47,932 nucleotides of DNA from Vibrio qingdaonensis (GCF_026191675.1 NZ_JAKRRY010000040.1:1-47932), one strand, 5' to 3'; shown: positions 16,506-25,998, counted from the first letter of the stretch. A program made the numbers and translations. The notes: generated by a model not told the origin, from the letters alone.

Positions 16506-16699
16506 CGGATGATTGGCGCAATATGGCAAGTTTATTAGGGCGATTCTTTTATCCTTTATAGCAACGAAAAGCAGTACGGCTAATGGTCGGTATGGTCACA
16601 AAAATATCGTTTTTTCAATGTATTACTGTTGATCGCTAGCATATTTAGTCTATATATAACGATAGAAGAATTGTTGAAGGTTGTAGCAAGGAAGACAAA

Positions 16700-17848
16700 A
16701 TGAGTAAAGAAATTGAGCCAAAATGTGATGCCGAAGAGCAGGTTTCGGATAAGGACGCTGAGCAAGCGAGTCAAGAAGGGCAAAACAGCCAGCAACGAGT
16801 AAGAAAAGTCACCAATTTGCTTCTTGGAGTCGTCGCCCTATCAGTAGTCGTGAGTATTGCGTCAGATCGGATAATTCCTACAACTGATAATGCGCGAGTC
16901 AAAGGCTATGTGGTTCCAATTAAGCCACAGGTGTCTGGTCAGGTGACGGATATACTGGTGAGGCCCAATCAATTGGTCGCAGAAGGGGACGTTTTAGTCA
17001 CTCTTAACCCGGTAGATTATGAAATTGCGGTAAAAAAGGCTGAACAGGACTTAGCTATCGCAGGTCAGAATGTTGGGGCTCAAACGGCATCAATCGCTGC
17101 GGCGCAAGCCCGACTTACGAGTGCTTCAGTTGAAAAAGACAATGTTGAACTGCAAACCCGGCGTGTACTTGCTATGGCGGAAAAGGGGGTCATTTCAGTT
17201 TCTGAAGCGGACAAGTCTCGTGCTGCATTGGCAAGAGCCCGTGCGAATGTCCAAAATGCGCAAGCCGATCTTGATAAAGCGAATAAACAATTAGGTAGTG
17301 CTGGAGAAGAAAACAGTCAAATCAAAGCAGCGTTGTTGGCGTTAGAAAAAGCTCAACTTGATTTAGCGCGAACAACCGTTCGTGCTCCTACGAATGGCGG
17401 CGTGTCTAACTTCAGTCTATCTGAAGGCTTTTACGCCACCACTGGGCAGCCAATGATGACATTTATTTCTACAGACTCAATTTGGATTGAAGCGTATTTC
17501 AGAGAAAATAGTTTGGGTAATATCCAAGCTGGTGATGAGGTTGAAATTGCATTAGATTTTGCTCCAGGGAAAGTGGTTAAAGGAACGATTTCAAGTGTGG
17601 ATTGGGGGGTGGATTGGGGGCAAAGCAATCAAGCCGGTAAGTTAGCACAAGCAAGTAATCAAACAGGTTGGCTGCGCCAAACACAAATGTTGCCAGTTAT
17701 GATTGAATTCAATCCAGAAGATACCAAGGGGCAGCTACGCATTGGCGGTCAAGCCGATGTTGTTGTCTATACGGGCGATAATGTTGTATTCAATAGCTTA
17801 GGTAAACTATGGATTCGATTTGTCAGTTGGATGTCTTATGTCCGATAA
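16700..17848 (+). CDS. HlyD/EmrA-type membrane fusion protein
   Basis: 382 residues. An acidic, glutamine-rich cytoplasmic tail (about 1-34) precedes one membrane anchor (about 36-55). The biotinyl-lipoyl half-motif VPIKPQVSGQVTDILVRPNQLVAEGDVLVTLNPVDY follows, then a long alpha-hairpin coiled coil (about 115-220), the second lipoyl half (LARTTVRAPTNGGVSNFSLSEGF) and a beta-barrel. Such adaptors join an inner-membrane pump to an outer-membrane channel. AAGGAAG lies 6 bp before the ATG. The stop overlaps the start of the DUF2955 gene, so the two act together. No outer-membrane channel gene is adjacent. Confidence 0.9.
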   Translation: MSKEIEPKCDAEEQVSDKDAEQASQEGQNSQQRVRKVTNLLLGVVALSVVVSIASDRIIPTTDNARVKGYVVPIKPQVSGQVTDILVRPNQLVAEGDVLVTLNPVDYEIAVKKAEQDLAIAGQNVGAQTASIAAAQARLTSASVEKDNVELQTRRVLAMAEKGVISVSEADKSRAALARARANVQNAQADLDKANKQLGSAGEENSQIKAALLALEKAQLDLARTTVRAPTNGGVSNFSLSEGFYATTGQPMMTFISTDSIWIEAYFRENSLGNIQAGDEVEIALDFAPGKVVKGTISSVDWGVDWGQSNQAGKLAQASNQTGWLRQTQMLPVMIEFNPEDTKGQLRIGGQADVVVYTGDNVVFNSLGKLWIRFVSWMSYVR

Positions 17849-18908
17849 CGTGGAGTCGAGAAGCCATAGCCCAGAGTTAGTGTCTAGGCTGTTAGAAACT
17901 AGATTACGAGAAACTCGGATTTTGCGCTTTGCTTATGGTGTTGGAATAGCGACTTTTCTAGCGGCTTGGATTGATTGGCCTCTTGCCTTTGTTGCTCCGA
18001 TCTTCACGGCTAAATTTCTCTTTGAGAAAAAGACCATGAATAAAAGCGTGGTGTATGAATTGCTGTTGGCGATGATTGCTACAGTAGCGATTGGCATTGT
18101 GTTGAGTATGGGATTTTCTCACTATCCAATTCCACTGCTTATCGGTGTCGGTGGGCTAATGACGTTAGGTTATTATCTGTTCCTAGATCCTAAGTGGAAT
18201 CTGTTTGCAACAATCTTACTAATGGCGGTATTAATGCTGCCATTTATGGCGATAGACAGTCCTGCTGTTGCCGCTTTTCTTGGGTTTGGGTTAAGTGCAT
18301 CGGGTGCCGTGGCGGTGGCGGTTTTTGCTCTAATGCATATTTATCTTCCTGAAACTGAAGTAGAGCAAGTTACACCAGCGACGCCAGCGATGACCGAGGA
18401 GTTTCGGTGGTTCTCTGCGATGCGTGCCTCAATTATTGCCTTGCCCGTAGTGGTGTTTTTCTTCGTATTTCAAATATCAGAGGCATTACTGTCGATGATA
18501 TTTATCGCCTTGCTATCATTGATGATTACGGGAGAAAAGTCGATAAAGCTTGGCGCTTTTTTATTGATCAGTAATGCAATAGGCGGCGTCATTGCCATTG
18601 GTGTGTTTGGTGTATTAGCACTGGTACCTGCAATGGCCTTTTATACACTGTGCATTAGCCTCATGGCCATTGTGTTCGGGAATAAAATGTCTAGCGAACC
18701 GACTAAAGCGCCAATATATAGCACGGCATTTAATACCGCGTTAGTACTGATTGGAACAACCATGATGAGCTCAGGCGTAATCGACGAAAAAATGTGGATT
18801 CGCCTTGGTTTGTTGCTCATTGTAGCGATATACATGGTTGTTGCTGCGTATTTCATTGAAACGAGAAACTGGCAAATATTAAAATTTAATGGGCAGATGA
18901 TGAAGTAG
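17838..18908 (+). CDS. DUF2955-type inner-membrane efflux component
   Basis: About 356 residues with a hydrophilic start and about ten hydrophobic helices in two blocks separated by a short acidic loop (LPETEVEQVTPATPAMTEEF), the repeat layout of FUSC/aromatic-acid-exporter-like proteins. Proteins of the DUF2955 group regularly accompany HlyD adaptors, as here, and are thought to be pump components; the substrate is unknown. The ATG at 17838 (MSDNVESRSHSPELV) overlaps the hlyD stop by 11 bp; a TTG at 17820 is possible but less natural. Confidence 0.85.
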   Translation: MSDNVESRSHSPELVSRLLETRLRETRILRFAYGVGIATFLAAWIDWPLAFVAPIFTAKFLFEKKTMNKSVVYELLLAMIATVAIGIVLSMGFSHYPIPLLIGVGGLMTLGYYLFLDPKWNLFATILLMAVLMLPFMAIDSPAVAAFLGFGLSASGAVAVAVFALMHIYLPETEVEQVTPATPAMTEEFRWFSAMRASIIALPVVVFFFVFQISEALLSMIFIALLSLMITGEKSIKLGAFLLISNAIGGVIAIGVFGVLALVPAMAFYTLCISLMAIVFGNKMSSEPTKAPIYSTAFNTALVLIGTTMMSSGVIDEKMWIRLGLLLIVAIYMVVAAYFIETRNWQILKFNGQMMK

Positions 18909-19050
18909 GAACAAAATGCTTGGAAAAGGGTTCTGTTGCTCCTTTTTAGCGGAGTCGTCATTGGTGATACAGCGTTAGTGATCGCATCAGATAATGTGTT
19001 TTGAATTGTCGTAAAATGATAAGTAATAAATTCAGTGCCGAAATATGATA

Positions 19051-19080
19051 CGCCAAGCTAGCAGAAGCTTGGCGTTTACT
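19051..19080 (+). terminator. Stem-loop after the DUF2955 gene and before the next ribosome site
   Basis: CGCCAAGC (19051-19058) and GCTTGGCG (19067-19074) form a perfect 8-bp stem followed by TTTACTATTT. It can end the efflux transcript, but it sits only 5 bp before the ribosome site of the gene at 19098, so it may instead be a leader structure. Confidence 0.5.
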
Positions 19081-19097
19081 ATTTAGGAGACTTGATT

Positions 19098-19595
19098 TTG
19101 ACAAAAAAACTGATTTTTCTTACGACGCTTCTTGCGTCTGGGGGAGCTATTGCGAATAGCTCTGGTGGGAATGACGTGTATTTTAATACCAATATTGCGA
19201 GTCAATGTGGGGTAACGGTAGTGGATGAGAGCGGAACTATCGGTGAGTTCCATGGTGAAGATAGGGTATCTTCCGATGATGATCCCGCTTCCGCTGATAT
19301 TATTAATAACGTGGTAGATTCAATTTCTGTATCAACAGTCGTAGATTATCAGGATGGGAAGTTACTAGATATTAACGGTGATCCGTTTTTTAATTGGACC
19401 ATTGTTGATACTTCTCGCGACAAAATTATAGATACAGGCGATTTGACGAGTAATAGCTTCGAATTTGGCGTACCGCGGATTCAAAATGTTACTAATATTA
19501 AAATTTACGTCAATCAAAACGGTCTAGATGAACTGACAGCTGGTAGCCATACGGTACAGTTTTCTTTGAACGTAGTGTGTGCTGGGGCGAGTTAA
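19098..19595 (+). CDS. Exported two-cysteine protein, distant member of the same family, TTG start
   Basis: About 165 residues. The start is a TTG at 19098 because AGGAGA (19085-19090) lies 7 bp before it and an alternative TTG at 19092 is too close. Signal peptide MTKKLIFLTTLLASGGAIA. The mature part begins DVYFNTNIASQCGVTVVDESGTIGEF, the same first-cysteine motif as the products at 13969 and 13061, and its second cysteine is near the end (LNVVCAGAS). The middle is longer and rich in Asp, Asn and Val strands. It is a lone gene followed by a clear terminator, so it is a dispersed copy of the exported-protein cluster across the araC and efflux genes. Function unknown. Confidence 0.72.
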   Translation: MTKKLIFLTTLLASGGAIANSSGGNDVYFNTNIASQCGVTVVDESGTIGEFHGEDRVSSDDDPASADIINNVVDSISVSTVVDYQDGKLLDINGDPFFNWTIVDTSRDKIIDTGDLTSNSFEFGVPRIQNVTNIKIYVNQNGLDELTAGSHTVQFSLNVVCAGAS

Positions 19596-19719
19596 TGCCG
19601 GGTAAAGAGACAGGTGAATTATGGTCGTATTGTTTAGAGTACAAGATATAGAAGAACTATGGTTTCATATTGATCTCGCGACGTTTCTTCAAGTCAAACG
19701 AGTTTAATGGAATAAAGAG

Positions 19720-19759
19720 GGGACTTAAGAGTGCTACAGCCAGTCGTTAAGTCCCTTTT
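19720..19759 (+). terminator. Rho-independent terminator after the exported protein gene
   Basis: GGGACTTAA (19720-19728) pairs with TTAAGTCCC (19747-19755), followed by TTTTAT. The stem is 9 bp with an 18-base loop. The remaining 19596-19719 shows no gene. Confidence 0.7.
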
Positions 19760-19797
19760 ATGTTGAGTGAGGAGGGTGAGCTTTAGAAGGAGCACAA

Positions 19798-20571
19798 TTA
19801 AAACATATATGCCCAGCCAATCATTGGGCCTTTTTGGGTCACATCTAATTCTACCGGACCGTTTGTACTGTCGGTCGTATTTTGAAGGTTTAGATATCGA
19901 TAGCCGAACCAGAGGTTATTGTGCTTACTAAAACTATAGGTCCCGGCAAGATTGAGTCCTCGGTTTATATCGTTGTCACCAGCAATACCCGCATCCACTG
20001 TTAAGCTTAACCCCCAGTTGTTGCCAAAGTGATGGGCATACTTTAAGCCAATCAGCCAGTCGAATTGGTGGGAACTGGATGTGATGGTACCGTTTTTATC
20101 ATTCCAAAATGGACGGTCACTGTTGGCACCTACTTTCACATCAATTTTACTGTAGACATGACGCACTCCAGTCAGTAGCACTAAACCATGCGTGACTTCA
20201 TAACCCGCGAACACATCGTTCAACGACATGTGAGCACTCAGGTCAACATTGAAACTGGGAACGATAACCCCGGGCTGAGTATCCGTATCGTTTTTGACAT
20301 GAAGATAATTTGCTCTAACGCCGAGTAGCCACCTGTCTTTTTGAGCATAGAAATCCCCCATTAAACCGAAGTTTAAGTTGCTAACAATGTTGTCAAAAGG
20401 GATGTCAATATCAATCTTGTCGTTTGCAGGACCCGTTGTGCCCGTTATACTCGGTGCCCATAACATCGGAAATACGACAAGAAACTCCCATTCTTCGTCT
20501 TTATCCGTTGCCATCAAAGGCGATGACGTGAGCAATGCTGCTACCACTATAGTTTGTCCTAAAAAACGCAT
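19798..20571 (-). CDS. Predicted outer-membrane beta-barrel protein
   Basis: About 257 residues. Signal peptide MRFLGQTIVVAALLTSSPLMA, then repeated amphipathic strands (WLLGVRANYLHV, DWLIGLKYAHHFGNNWGLSLTVDAG, LWFGYRYLNL) and a terminal phenylalanine (GWAYMF), the outer-membrane barrel signature. The ATG at 20569-20571 has AGGAATAGGA just upstream; an ATG at 20640 would add 23 residues and bury the signal peptide. Family not recognised. It is the last of three minus-strand genes (membrane protein, MscS channel, barrel), suggesting a shared envelope role, for example in osmotic or turgor response. Confidence 0.78.
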   Translation of the reverse strand: MRFLGQTIVVAALLTSSPLMATDKDEEWEFLVVFPMLWAPSITGTTGPANDKIDIDIPFDNIVSNLNFGLMGDFYAQKDRWLLGVRANYLHVKNDTDTQPGVIVPSFNVDLSAHMSLNDVFAGYEVTHGLVLLTGVRHVYSKIDVKVGANSDRPFWNDKNGTITSSSHQFDWLIGLKYAHHFGNNWGLSLTVDAGIAGDNDINRGLNLAGTYSFSKHNNLWFGYRYLNLQNTTDSTNGPVELDVTQKGPMIGWAYMF

Positions 20572-20648
20572 TCCTATTCCTTTAAGTACGTTTATATTTC
20601 TATAATTGTGTGGGTATAACGTTTGTATCGATCTTTGCATCTCGCACG

Positions 20649-21542
20649 CTACTCTATCGTGCGGTTGTGATTCTGCACCGCAATTTGTGGCGCATTAATA
20701 TTGTGTTTACGAAATTCATCAATCACACGTAAGGTAATATCCGTTTCGAAGAGTTTTTCATACGCGGTGTCTACAACATACGCTTTACAGGTGAGTTGTA
20801 CCGCTAAGTAATTGTCAGTAATCGTTTGTTTGACTAATACCGTAACAGGTTTAGGCAAATGAATATAGCGACTAGACGACGCTGCTTCCTGAATTAAGTT
20901 ACGTGCCATGACAATGTCTTCATTCATGCCAACGTAGAACGGAATGACGACTTGCATATCTAATGCACCATAGTTACCGCTGACCGTGACTTCGTTAAGA
21001 AATTTGTTGTTAGGGATGGTAATGATGTCATCGTTCAATGTCCGCATTCGAACCGAACGTAATCCAATGGTAGTAATATCCCCGTAGTTACCTTCAAATG
21101 TGACGCGGTCACCAACCTGAAAAGGGCGGTCAATCATAACGGTCAGCCCGGCGATGAAAGAAGCAGCAAGGTCTTTTAATGCAAAGCCTACAGACACTGC
21201 GAGTGTGCCACCAATGAGGGCAAGTATATGGTCATTAATTCGAAAACTCAGCATGAATACAACCAAGCCAGCGGTCATGTAGATAAAGAACTGCAAAAAT
21301 GACTGCAGTTTTTGTAGCAACATCCGATATTGAACGAACTGCCCGCCAATACTCTCTACCATCGAATTCATAAATTTAATGAGTACCCAGGTGCCCATCA
21401 TAATAAGAATGCTGAATATAACGCCAGACCAACGAATCAAATTGGTAAACTGGGTAATATTTTCGACAGATGCGATCGCTTCCTCAGCATTAACTGCACT
21501 AGAAAGTAGCAGTAGGGCGATAACGTATAGCCATTTATTCAT
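20649..21542 (-). CDS. MscS-family mechanosensitive channel
   Basis: 297 residues. A cleavable or anchor-like first segment (MNKWLYVIALLLLSSAVNAEE) is followed by three membrane helices. TM3 carries the pore pattern GGTLAVSVGFALKDLAASFIAGLTVMIDRPFQVGDRVTF, characteristic of MscS, and the cytoplasmic beta domain follows (RTLNDDIITIPNNKFLNEVTVSGNYG). Such channels release solutes at high membrane tension. It lies 14 bp downstream of the large membrane protein gene, so they are probably cotranscribed. Slightly longer at the N-terminus than the E. coli MscS type. Confidence 0.9.
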   Translation of the reverse strand: MNKWLYVIALLLLSSAVNAEEAIASVENITQFTNLIRWSGVIFSILIMMGTWVLIKFMNSMVESIGGQFVQYRMLLQKLQSFLQFFIYMTAGLVVFMLSFRINDHILALIGGTLAVSVGFALKDLAASFIAGLTVMIDRPFQVGDRVTFEGNYGDITTIGLRSVRMRTLNDDIITIPNNKFLNEVTVSGNYGALDMQVVIPFYVGMNEDIVMARNLIQEAASSSRYIHLPKPVTVLVKQTITDNYLAVQLTCKAYVVDTAYEKLFETDITLRVIDEFRKHNINAPQIAVQNHNRTIE

Positions 21543-21556
21543 AAGAGAAAGCCCTG

Positions 21557-23905
21557 TTATTTAACGAGTAAATGTTGACGGTCTAGAACATTAGTAATGT
21601 GTCTAAACCAGTGATCGGAGACCCGCGCTTTATCTTCAGCCCACTCAATATAACCTCGACTTTGAAAATAACGTAAGGTGCCAATGACTTCTGATATTGT
21701 CAGCTGTGTACAGTCGGAAAGGTCATCGGGTGACGCGGCTTCTAATTGCACAATAGAGCGCAGGATGGCAAGCATAGGTTTGGGCATTTTTTCTAACTCC
21801 TCTGATTCTGGAGCATGAAAAAGTCGCACAACAACATGACCGTTAGTTTTATCTCTTCTTAAAGATAACCTGAAAAAGCGTAATGCAACGGTTGGGTTAC
21901 CATCGGAATAATGCCAAAGGATGCGATAGAAGCCTTGTCTCGCGCGTTCCTCTTCCGTTTCGCTGTCGTTGTCCCATTGTTTTGGTACCACGAGGCCATC
22001 AAAACTCAATGGATTCTCGATCTGTTGGTTTATACGCGTATCCAGTAACTGATGAATTTGTGTTTCGCTCCAGCGAGGTAGAAAGGCGACCCAGTCAAAC
22101 AACAATCGCTCGCCCCGCGCTCGGTCTACAAAGCGCCAGCTCGCTTTCTCGATGGCAAAGACAGCGCGATGGTTTTTCTTTGAGCGGCGGAGCAGGTTAG
22201 TGAAGCGAATCAGGTCGTTGAGGCCGCCCACTTTGGGTTTTACTAACCTTTGGCAATTATCAATCGCAATAAGATATGGGATCTCGCTCTTACGCAAAAG
22301 CGTGAGTATCTTCACCTCGCTAGTCTCAGGCTCTAACCCCAAACTGATGGCCAGTTCAACCAATAACTCGCTGTAACCTGCCAATGGACAATTGATATAG
22401 ATGGGTTCAGCATTTTTGGTTTTACCTAATAATTGCTGAAGCAAGCGAGTCGCACCTACACCACGTTCGCCTGTAATGACACAAATGGCTGGATTGTCGG
22501 TGAGCAAATATTGCGACAGTTGTTTTATTTCATTCTTGGCGTAATCCACTAGCGGGCTTTCTTCATTACCTGGAAGAATATACTTAAAAGCGTCGTCACC
22601 GCGGACTCGAACTAAACTATGGTCGCCTTTACTGCCTGTTTGTTTGGCCACTTCAATTTTGAATAGATAGGTCAATGCTTGATTAAAAAAGGTATTTCTT
22701 GATAGTAACCCAATGGAACGATTCTTTAAGTGGTGAAAAGTTAGCCAAATCGTCGCAATAGTAGTGGCAATAATACCCAAGAAGAACGTGTCTTTTTTTC
22801 TTGATGCCCAAACGACAATGAGTGGTTTCTCTGTAACACGTTCTAATGATTGAAAGACGGTGGGCTTCCACATCATCAAGACGGTCACGGTAATAAATGC
22901 AAACCAAAATGAAAATAAGCTGTATATCCAGTAATAAATGGTGCCTTTACCTAGTGTCTCAGAAGAAATTTGCAGTACCACGCCGGCCAAAATAAAACTC
23001 CAGACATAACGGCGTATGGTTGAGAGCCGTAATGCAACGATAACCGGGCTGGAAGCCATACTATTGCGATGAGCAAACTCCAAAATAAAGCTAATGGCAA
23101 TGGATCCACCGAGTACCCACCACGTAAAAATCTCCAGATAAATGAGATGCTCGAGCGCATCTATGCTACTTAACACTCGTAGAGAGAGTGTGAGCGCAAT
23201 TAACCAAGCAATTGCACGACTCGCTCGACCGATGTACCAAATGATGCGAACCCAAATAGGGGGCTTAGACATGTTGGATGCAACGTGCTGCTTAAACTGC
23301 TCAAACAAACGTTTCTGATTGGCTAGCCACCACATTAATAATGAGTAGATAAAAAAGACTTTGAGTGCTGCCCAGATAACAGGAATTGGCGATATAAAAA
23401 TTTCTTTTACGAGTGTTTTAATGCTGATGAATTGCAAAAAAACAAAGTACTCTGCGTTTAACGTAGTGAGCTTGAGCTCTTGCTTAAATTGAGTCACGCC
23501 ATCAGGACCGAACCCAGTCAGTTGTTCTCTAGTACGAGAGGATGCTAAGTCGAGTAAGCGTTGCTTACTAAGACTCAAACTTCCCAGCGTCAAATAGTGA
23601 TTCTGAACGCTTAACCAGCGTTCGTCTTTTTCTGTCGACGCGTGGCGGTAGTCCTTCAAAGATGATTCAAACGCACGAATTTCATCATCTTGCAGTTCTA
23701 ATGTTACTGACAACAACCGTCGAACTTTAGCTTGCTCAGAGGGTGTTAAGAATAATGGGTTAGAAAATGCAGCGACTTCCTTCTCCATATCAACCGCGGT
23801 TTGAGATAGAGCAGGGAGAGTCTCATCTTGAAATTCCCACTTAGCTATTGCGTGAGAACAAAAAAGAGACATAAGTAACGATAGTGTAATGATGAGCTTT
23901 TTCAT
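21557..23905 (-). CDS. Large membrane protein with degenerate P-loop NTPase domain
   Basis: About 782 residues. Signal peptide MKKLIITLSLLMSLFCSHAIA, a predicted periplasmic helical part (about 25-155), about six membrane helices (about 174-395), then a C-terminal domain of about 385 residues with an NTPase core and a winged-helix-like end (LSDCTQLTISEVIGTLRYFQSRGYIEW). The P-loop reads GERGVGAT: the invariant lysine is alanine. The Walker B position reads IAIDNCQRL, with Asn where a catalytic Glu is usual. It therefore may bind nucleotide weakly or not hydrolyse it. The ATG at 23903-23905 is preferred over a GTG four codons earlier. No family name can be given. It precedes the MscS gene by 14 bp. 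Confidence 0.75.
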   Translation of the reverse strand: MKKLIITLSLLMSLFCSHAIAKWEFQDETLPALSQTAVDMEKEVAAFSNPLFLTPSEQAKVRRLLSVTLELQDDEIRAFESSLKDYRHASTEKDERWLSVQNHYLTLGSLSLSKQRLLDLASSRTREQLTGFGPDGVTQFKQELKLTTLNAEYFVFLQFISIKTLVKEIFISPIPVIWAALKVFFIYSLLMWWLANQKRLFEQFKQHVASNMSKPPIWVRIIWYIGRASRAIAWLIALTLSLRVLSSIDALEHLIYLEIFTWWVLGGSIAISFILEFAHRNSMASSPVIVALRLSTIRRYVWSFILAGVVLQISSETLGKGTIYYWIYSLFSFWFAFITVTVLMMWKPTVFQSLERVTEKPLIVVWASRKKDTFFLGIIATTIATIWLTFHHLKNRSIGLLSRNTFFNQALTYLFKIEVAKQTGSKGDHSLVRVRGDDAFKYILPGNEESPLVDYAKNEIKQLSQYLLTDNPAICVITGERGVGATRLLQQLLGKTKNAEPIYINCPLAGYSELLVELAISLGLEPETSEVKILTLLRKSEIPYLIAIDNCQRLVKPKVGGLNDLIRFTNLLRRSKKNHRAVFAIEKASWRFVDRARGERLLFDWVAFLPRWSETQIHQLLDTRINQQIENPLSFDGLVVPKQWDNDSETEEERARQGFYRILWHYSDGNPTVALRFFRLSLRRDKTNGHVVVRLFHAPESEELEKMPKPMLAILRSIVQLEAASPDDLSDCTQLTISEVIGTLRYFQSRGYIEWAEDKARVSDHWFRHITNVLDRQHLLVK

Positions 23906-24175
23906 GATTCTGCACACTGCCTGTAACTGACTGTATAAATAGGTATTGTCATAGTTATATAGTGTAGTTACCGTAATCGCACTTCGCCCATTTTGGCAGT
24001 AGAAAATTGAAAATGCCGAGAATATGTATTAGAAATGAATAGTTCGTGGCCACTTTGTCAGTAAAAGCTTTAACTTTACCGAAAAAAGCTAAGGGCGACG
24101 CCACTTTGTTACTTGCAACCTAGGCAAACTCCCTGTACGGTTGCGCAGTTTTGTTCACTTTCAAAGGTATTGCTT

Positions 24176-25768
24176 GTGCTTTCAACCGCTAACATCACTC
24201 AACAGTTCGGCGCTAAACCACTGTTTGAAAATATTTCTGTCAAATTTGGTGACGGTAACCGTTATGGCCTAATTGGTGCAAACGGCTGTGGTAAATCCAC
24301 ATTTATGAAAATTCTAAGCGGTGAGCTTGAGCAATCTGGCGGGACGGTATCTTGCGATCCTAACGAACGAGTGGCAAAGCTGAACCAAGACCAATTTGCT
24401 TATGAAGCATTCTCTGTTATTGATACCGTTATCATGGGTCATAAAGAGCTATGGGAAATAAAGAAAGAACGTGACCGCATCTACTCTTTAGCAGAGATGA
24501 GCGAAGAAGATGGCATGAAAGTGGCCGATCTTGAGGTTGAGTTTGCAGAACTTGATGGCTACATGGCGGAATCTAAAGCAGGTGAATTATTACTGGCTGT
24601 TGGTATCCCTCTTGATCAACACTATGGCCTAATGAGCGAAGTCGCTCCAGGCTGGAAACTTCGTGTTCTATTGGCTCAAGTTTTATTTGCTGACCCGCAT
24701 ATCATGCTACTTGACGAACCAACGAACAACTTGGATATGGATACTATCCGTTGGTTGGAGCAAACGCTAAACCAGCGCAACTGTACCATGATCATTATCT
24801 CGCACGACCGTCACTTCTTAAACAGTGTCTGTACGCACATGGCTGATCTAGATTACGGTGAGTTACGACTTTACCCTGGTAATTACGATGAGTACATGTT
24901 TGCTGCGACTCAAGCTCGTGAGCGTCTATTGTCGGATAACGCAAAGAAAAAAGCGCAAATTGCGGAGCTTCAAACGTTCGTTTCTCGATTTTCTGCTAAC
25001 GCTTCAAAAGCAAAACAAGCGACGTCTCGTGCTAAGCAAATTGACAAGATTCAGCTGGATGAAGTGAAAGCGTCTAGCCGTCAAAACCCATTCATTCGCT
25101 TTGAACAAGAGAAAGAACTATTCCGTAACGCGCTGATTGTTGAAGAACTGTCTAACGGCTTTGATGACGGTATGCTTTGGTCTGACTTCAATGCGATTTT
25201 TGAAGTCGGTGAGCGCGTTGCGATTATTGGCGAGAATGGTGTGGGTAAAACAACATTACTTAACACGCTTGCAGGCGCATTAGAGCAAAAATCAGGCACG
25301 TACAAATGGTCGGAAAACTCTAACATTGGTTACTACGCTCAAGATCATGCGCATGATTTCGCGGAAGACCTCAATCTAACAGATTGGATGGGGCAATGGC
25401 GTCAAGAAGGCGATGATGAGCAAGTGGTTCGTAGCTTCTTAGGTCGTATGCTATTTAGCCAAGATGACATTAAAAAATCAGTGAAAGTTCTGTCTGGTGG
25501 TGAGCAAGGTCGTATGCTTCTAGGCAAATTAATGATGCATAAGCCAAACATGTTGTTGATGGATGAACCAACAAACCACATGGACATGGAGTCGATTGAA
25601 TCCTTAAACTTGGCGCTTGAGAACTACAAAGGCACATTGTTGTTCGTATCACACGACAGACAATTCGTATCATCTTTGGCGACGCGTATTCTTGAAATTA
25701 AAGATAACAAGATCAATGATTTCAAAGGTACGTACGAAGAATTCCTAAAAATGCGCGGTGACGCGTAA
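24176..25768 (+). CDS. ybiT: ABC-F ATPase, YbiT type
   Basis: About 530 residues with two ABC cassettes: Walker A GANGCGKST and GENGVGKTT, signatures SEVAPGWKLR (non-canonical, as in this subgroup) and LSGGEQGR, and Walker B IMLLDEP and MLLMDEP. The linker ASKAKQATSRAKQIDKIQLDEVKASSRQNPFIRFEQ is near-identical to what I recall of E. coli YbiT. There is no membrane domain; ABC-F proteins act on the ribosome. The start is taken as GTG 24176-24178 because AAAGG lies 8 bp before it; a TTG at 24170 (two residues longer) is the alternative. A strong terminator follows. The 270 bp before it hold no gene. Confidence 0.93.
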   Translation: MLSTANITQQFGAKPLFENISVKFGDGNRYGLIGANGCGKSTFMKILSGELEQSGGTVSCDPNERVAKLNQDQFAYEAFSVIDTVIMGHKELWEIKKERDRIYSLAEMSEEDGMKVADLEVEFAELDGYMAESKAGELLLAVGIPLDQHYGLMSEVAPGWKLRVLLAQVLFADPHIMLLDEPTNNLDMDTIRWLEQTLNQRNCTMIIISHDRHFLNSVCTHMADLDYGELRLYPGNYDEYMFAATQARERLLSDNAKKKAQIAELQTFVSRFSANASKAKQATSRAKQIDKIQLDEVKASSRQNPFIRFEQEKELFRNALIVEELSNGFDDGMLWSDFNAIFEVGERVAIIGENGVGKTTLLNTLAGALEQKSGTYKWSENSNIGYYAQDHAHDFAEDLNLTDWMGQWRQEGDDEQVVRSFLGRMLFSQDDIKKSVKVLSGGEQGRMLLGKLMMHKPNMLLMDEPTNHMDMESIESLNLALENYKGTLLFVSHDRQFVSSLATRILEIKDNKINDFKGTYEEFLKMRGDA

Positions 25769-25833
25769 ACTTGAGAGTGTTTATCGATACTTAGACGTTT
25801 AAAAACACTGAGTACCGTCGACCAATCAAAAGC

Positions 25834-25870
25834 AAAAAGGCAGCCCATATATATATGGGCTGCCTTTTTT
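25834..25870. terminator. Strong bidirectional terminator after ybiT
   Basis: AAAAAGGCAGCCCATAT (25834-25850) pairs with ATATGGGCTGCCTTTTT across two bases, with A-run and T-run flanks, so it can work in both directions. It ends ybiT transcription. Confidence 0.9.
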
Positions 25871-25958
25871 ACAACGTTAGGTTTAACCAGAGGGGCTACT
25901 TCGGCAGTTTAGTGCGGTATGAAGATTCGGATCGCGTTAGCAAAGATCTTATAATCGA

Positions 25959-25998
25959 ACGCCTAAGTTCCGACGCATAAGTTCTAACGTCTAAGCTG
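25959..25998. repeat. Three imperfect 14-bp-period repeats near the fdhD 3' end
   Basis: ACGCCTAAGTTC (25959-25970), ACGCATAAGTTC (25973-25984) and ACGTCTAAGCTG (25987-25998) recur with a 14-bp period, 26 bp beyond the fdhD stop. Purpose unknown. Confidence 0.6.

Noticed and set aside
20378..20605. Plus-strand 75-codon frame opposite the outer-membrane barrel gene
   Set aside because: Antisense shadow with no ribosome site; the minus-strand gene has a signal peptide and barrel strands.
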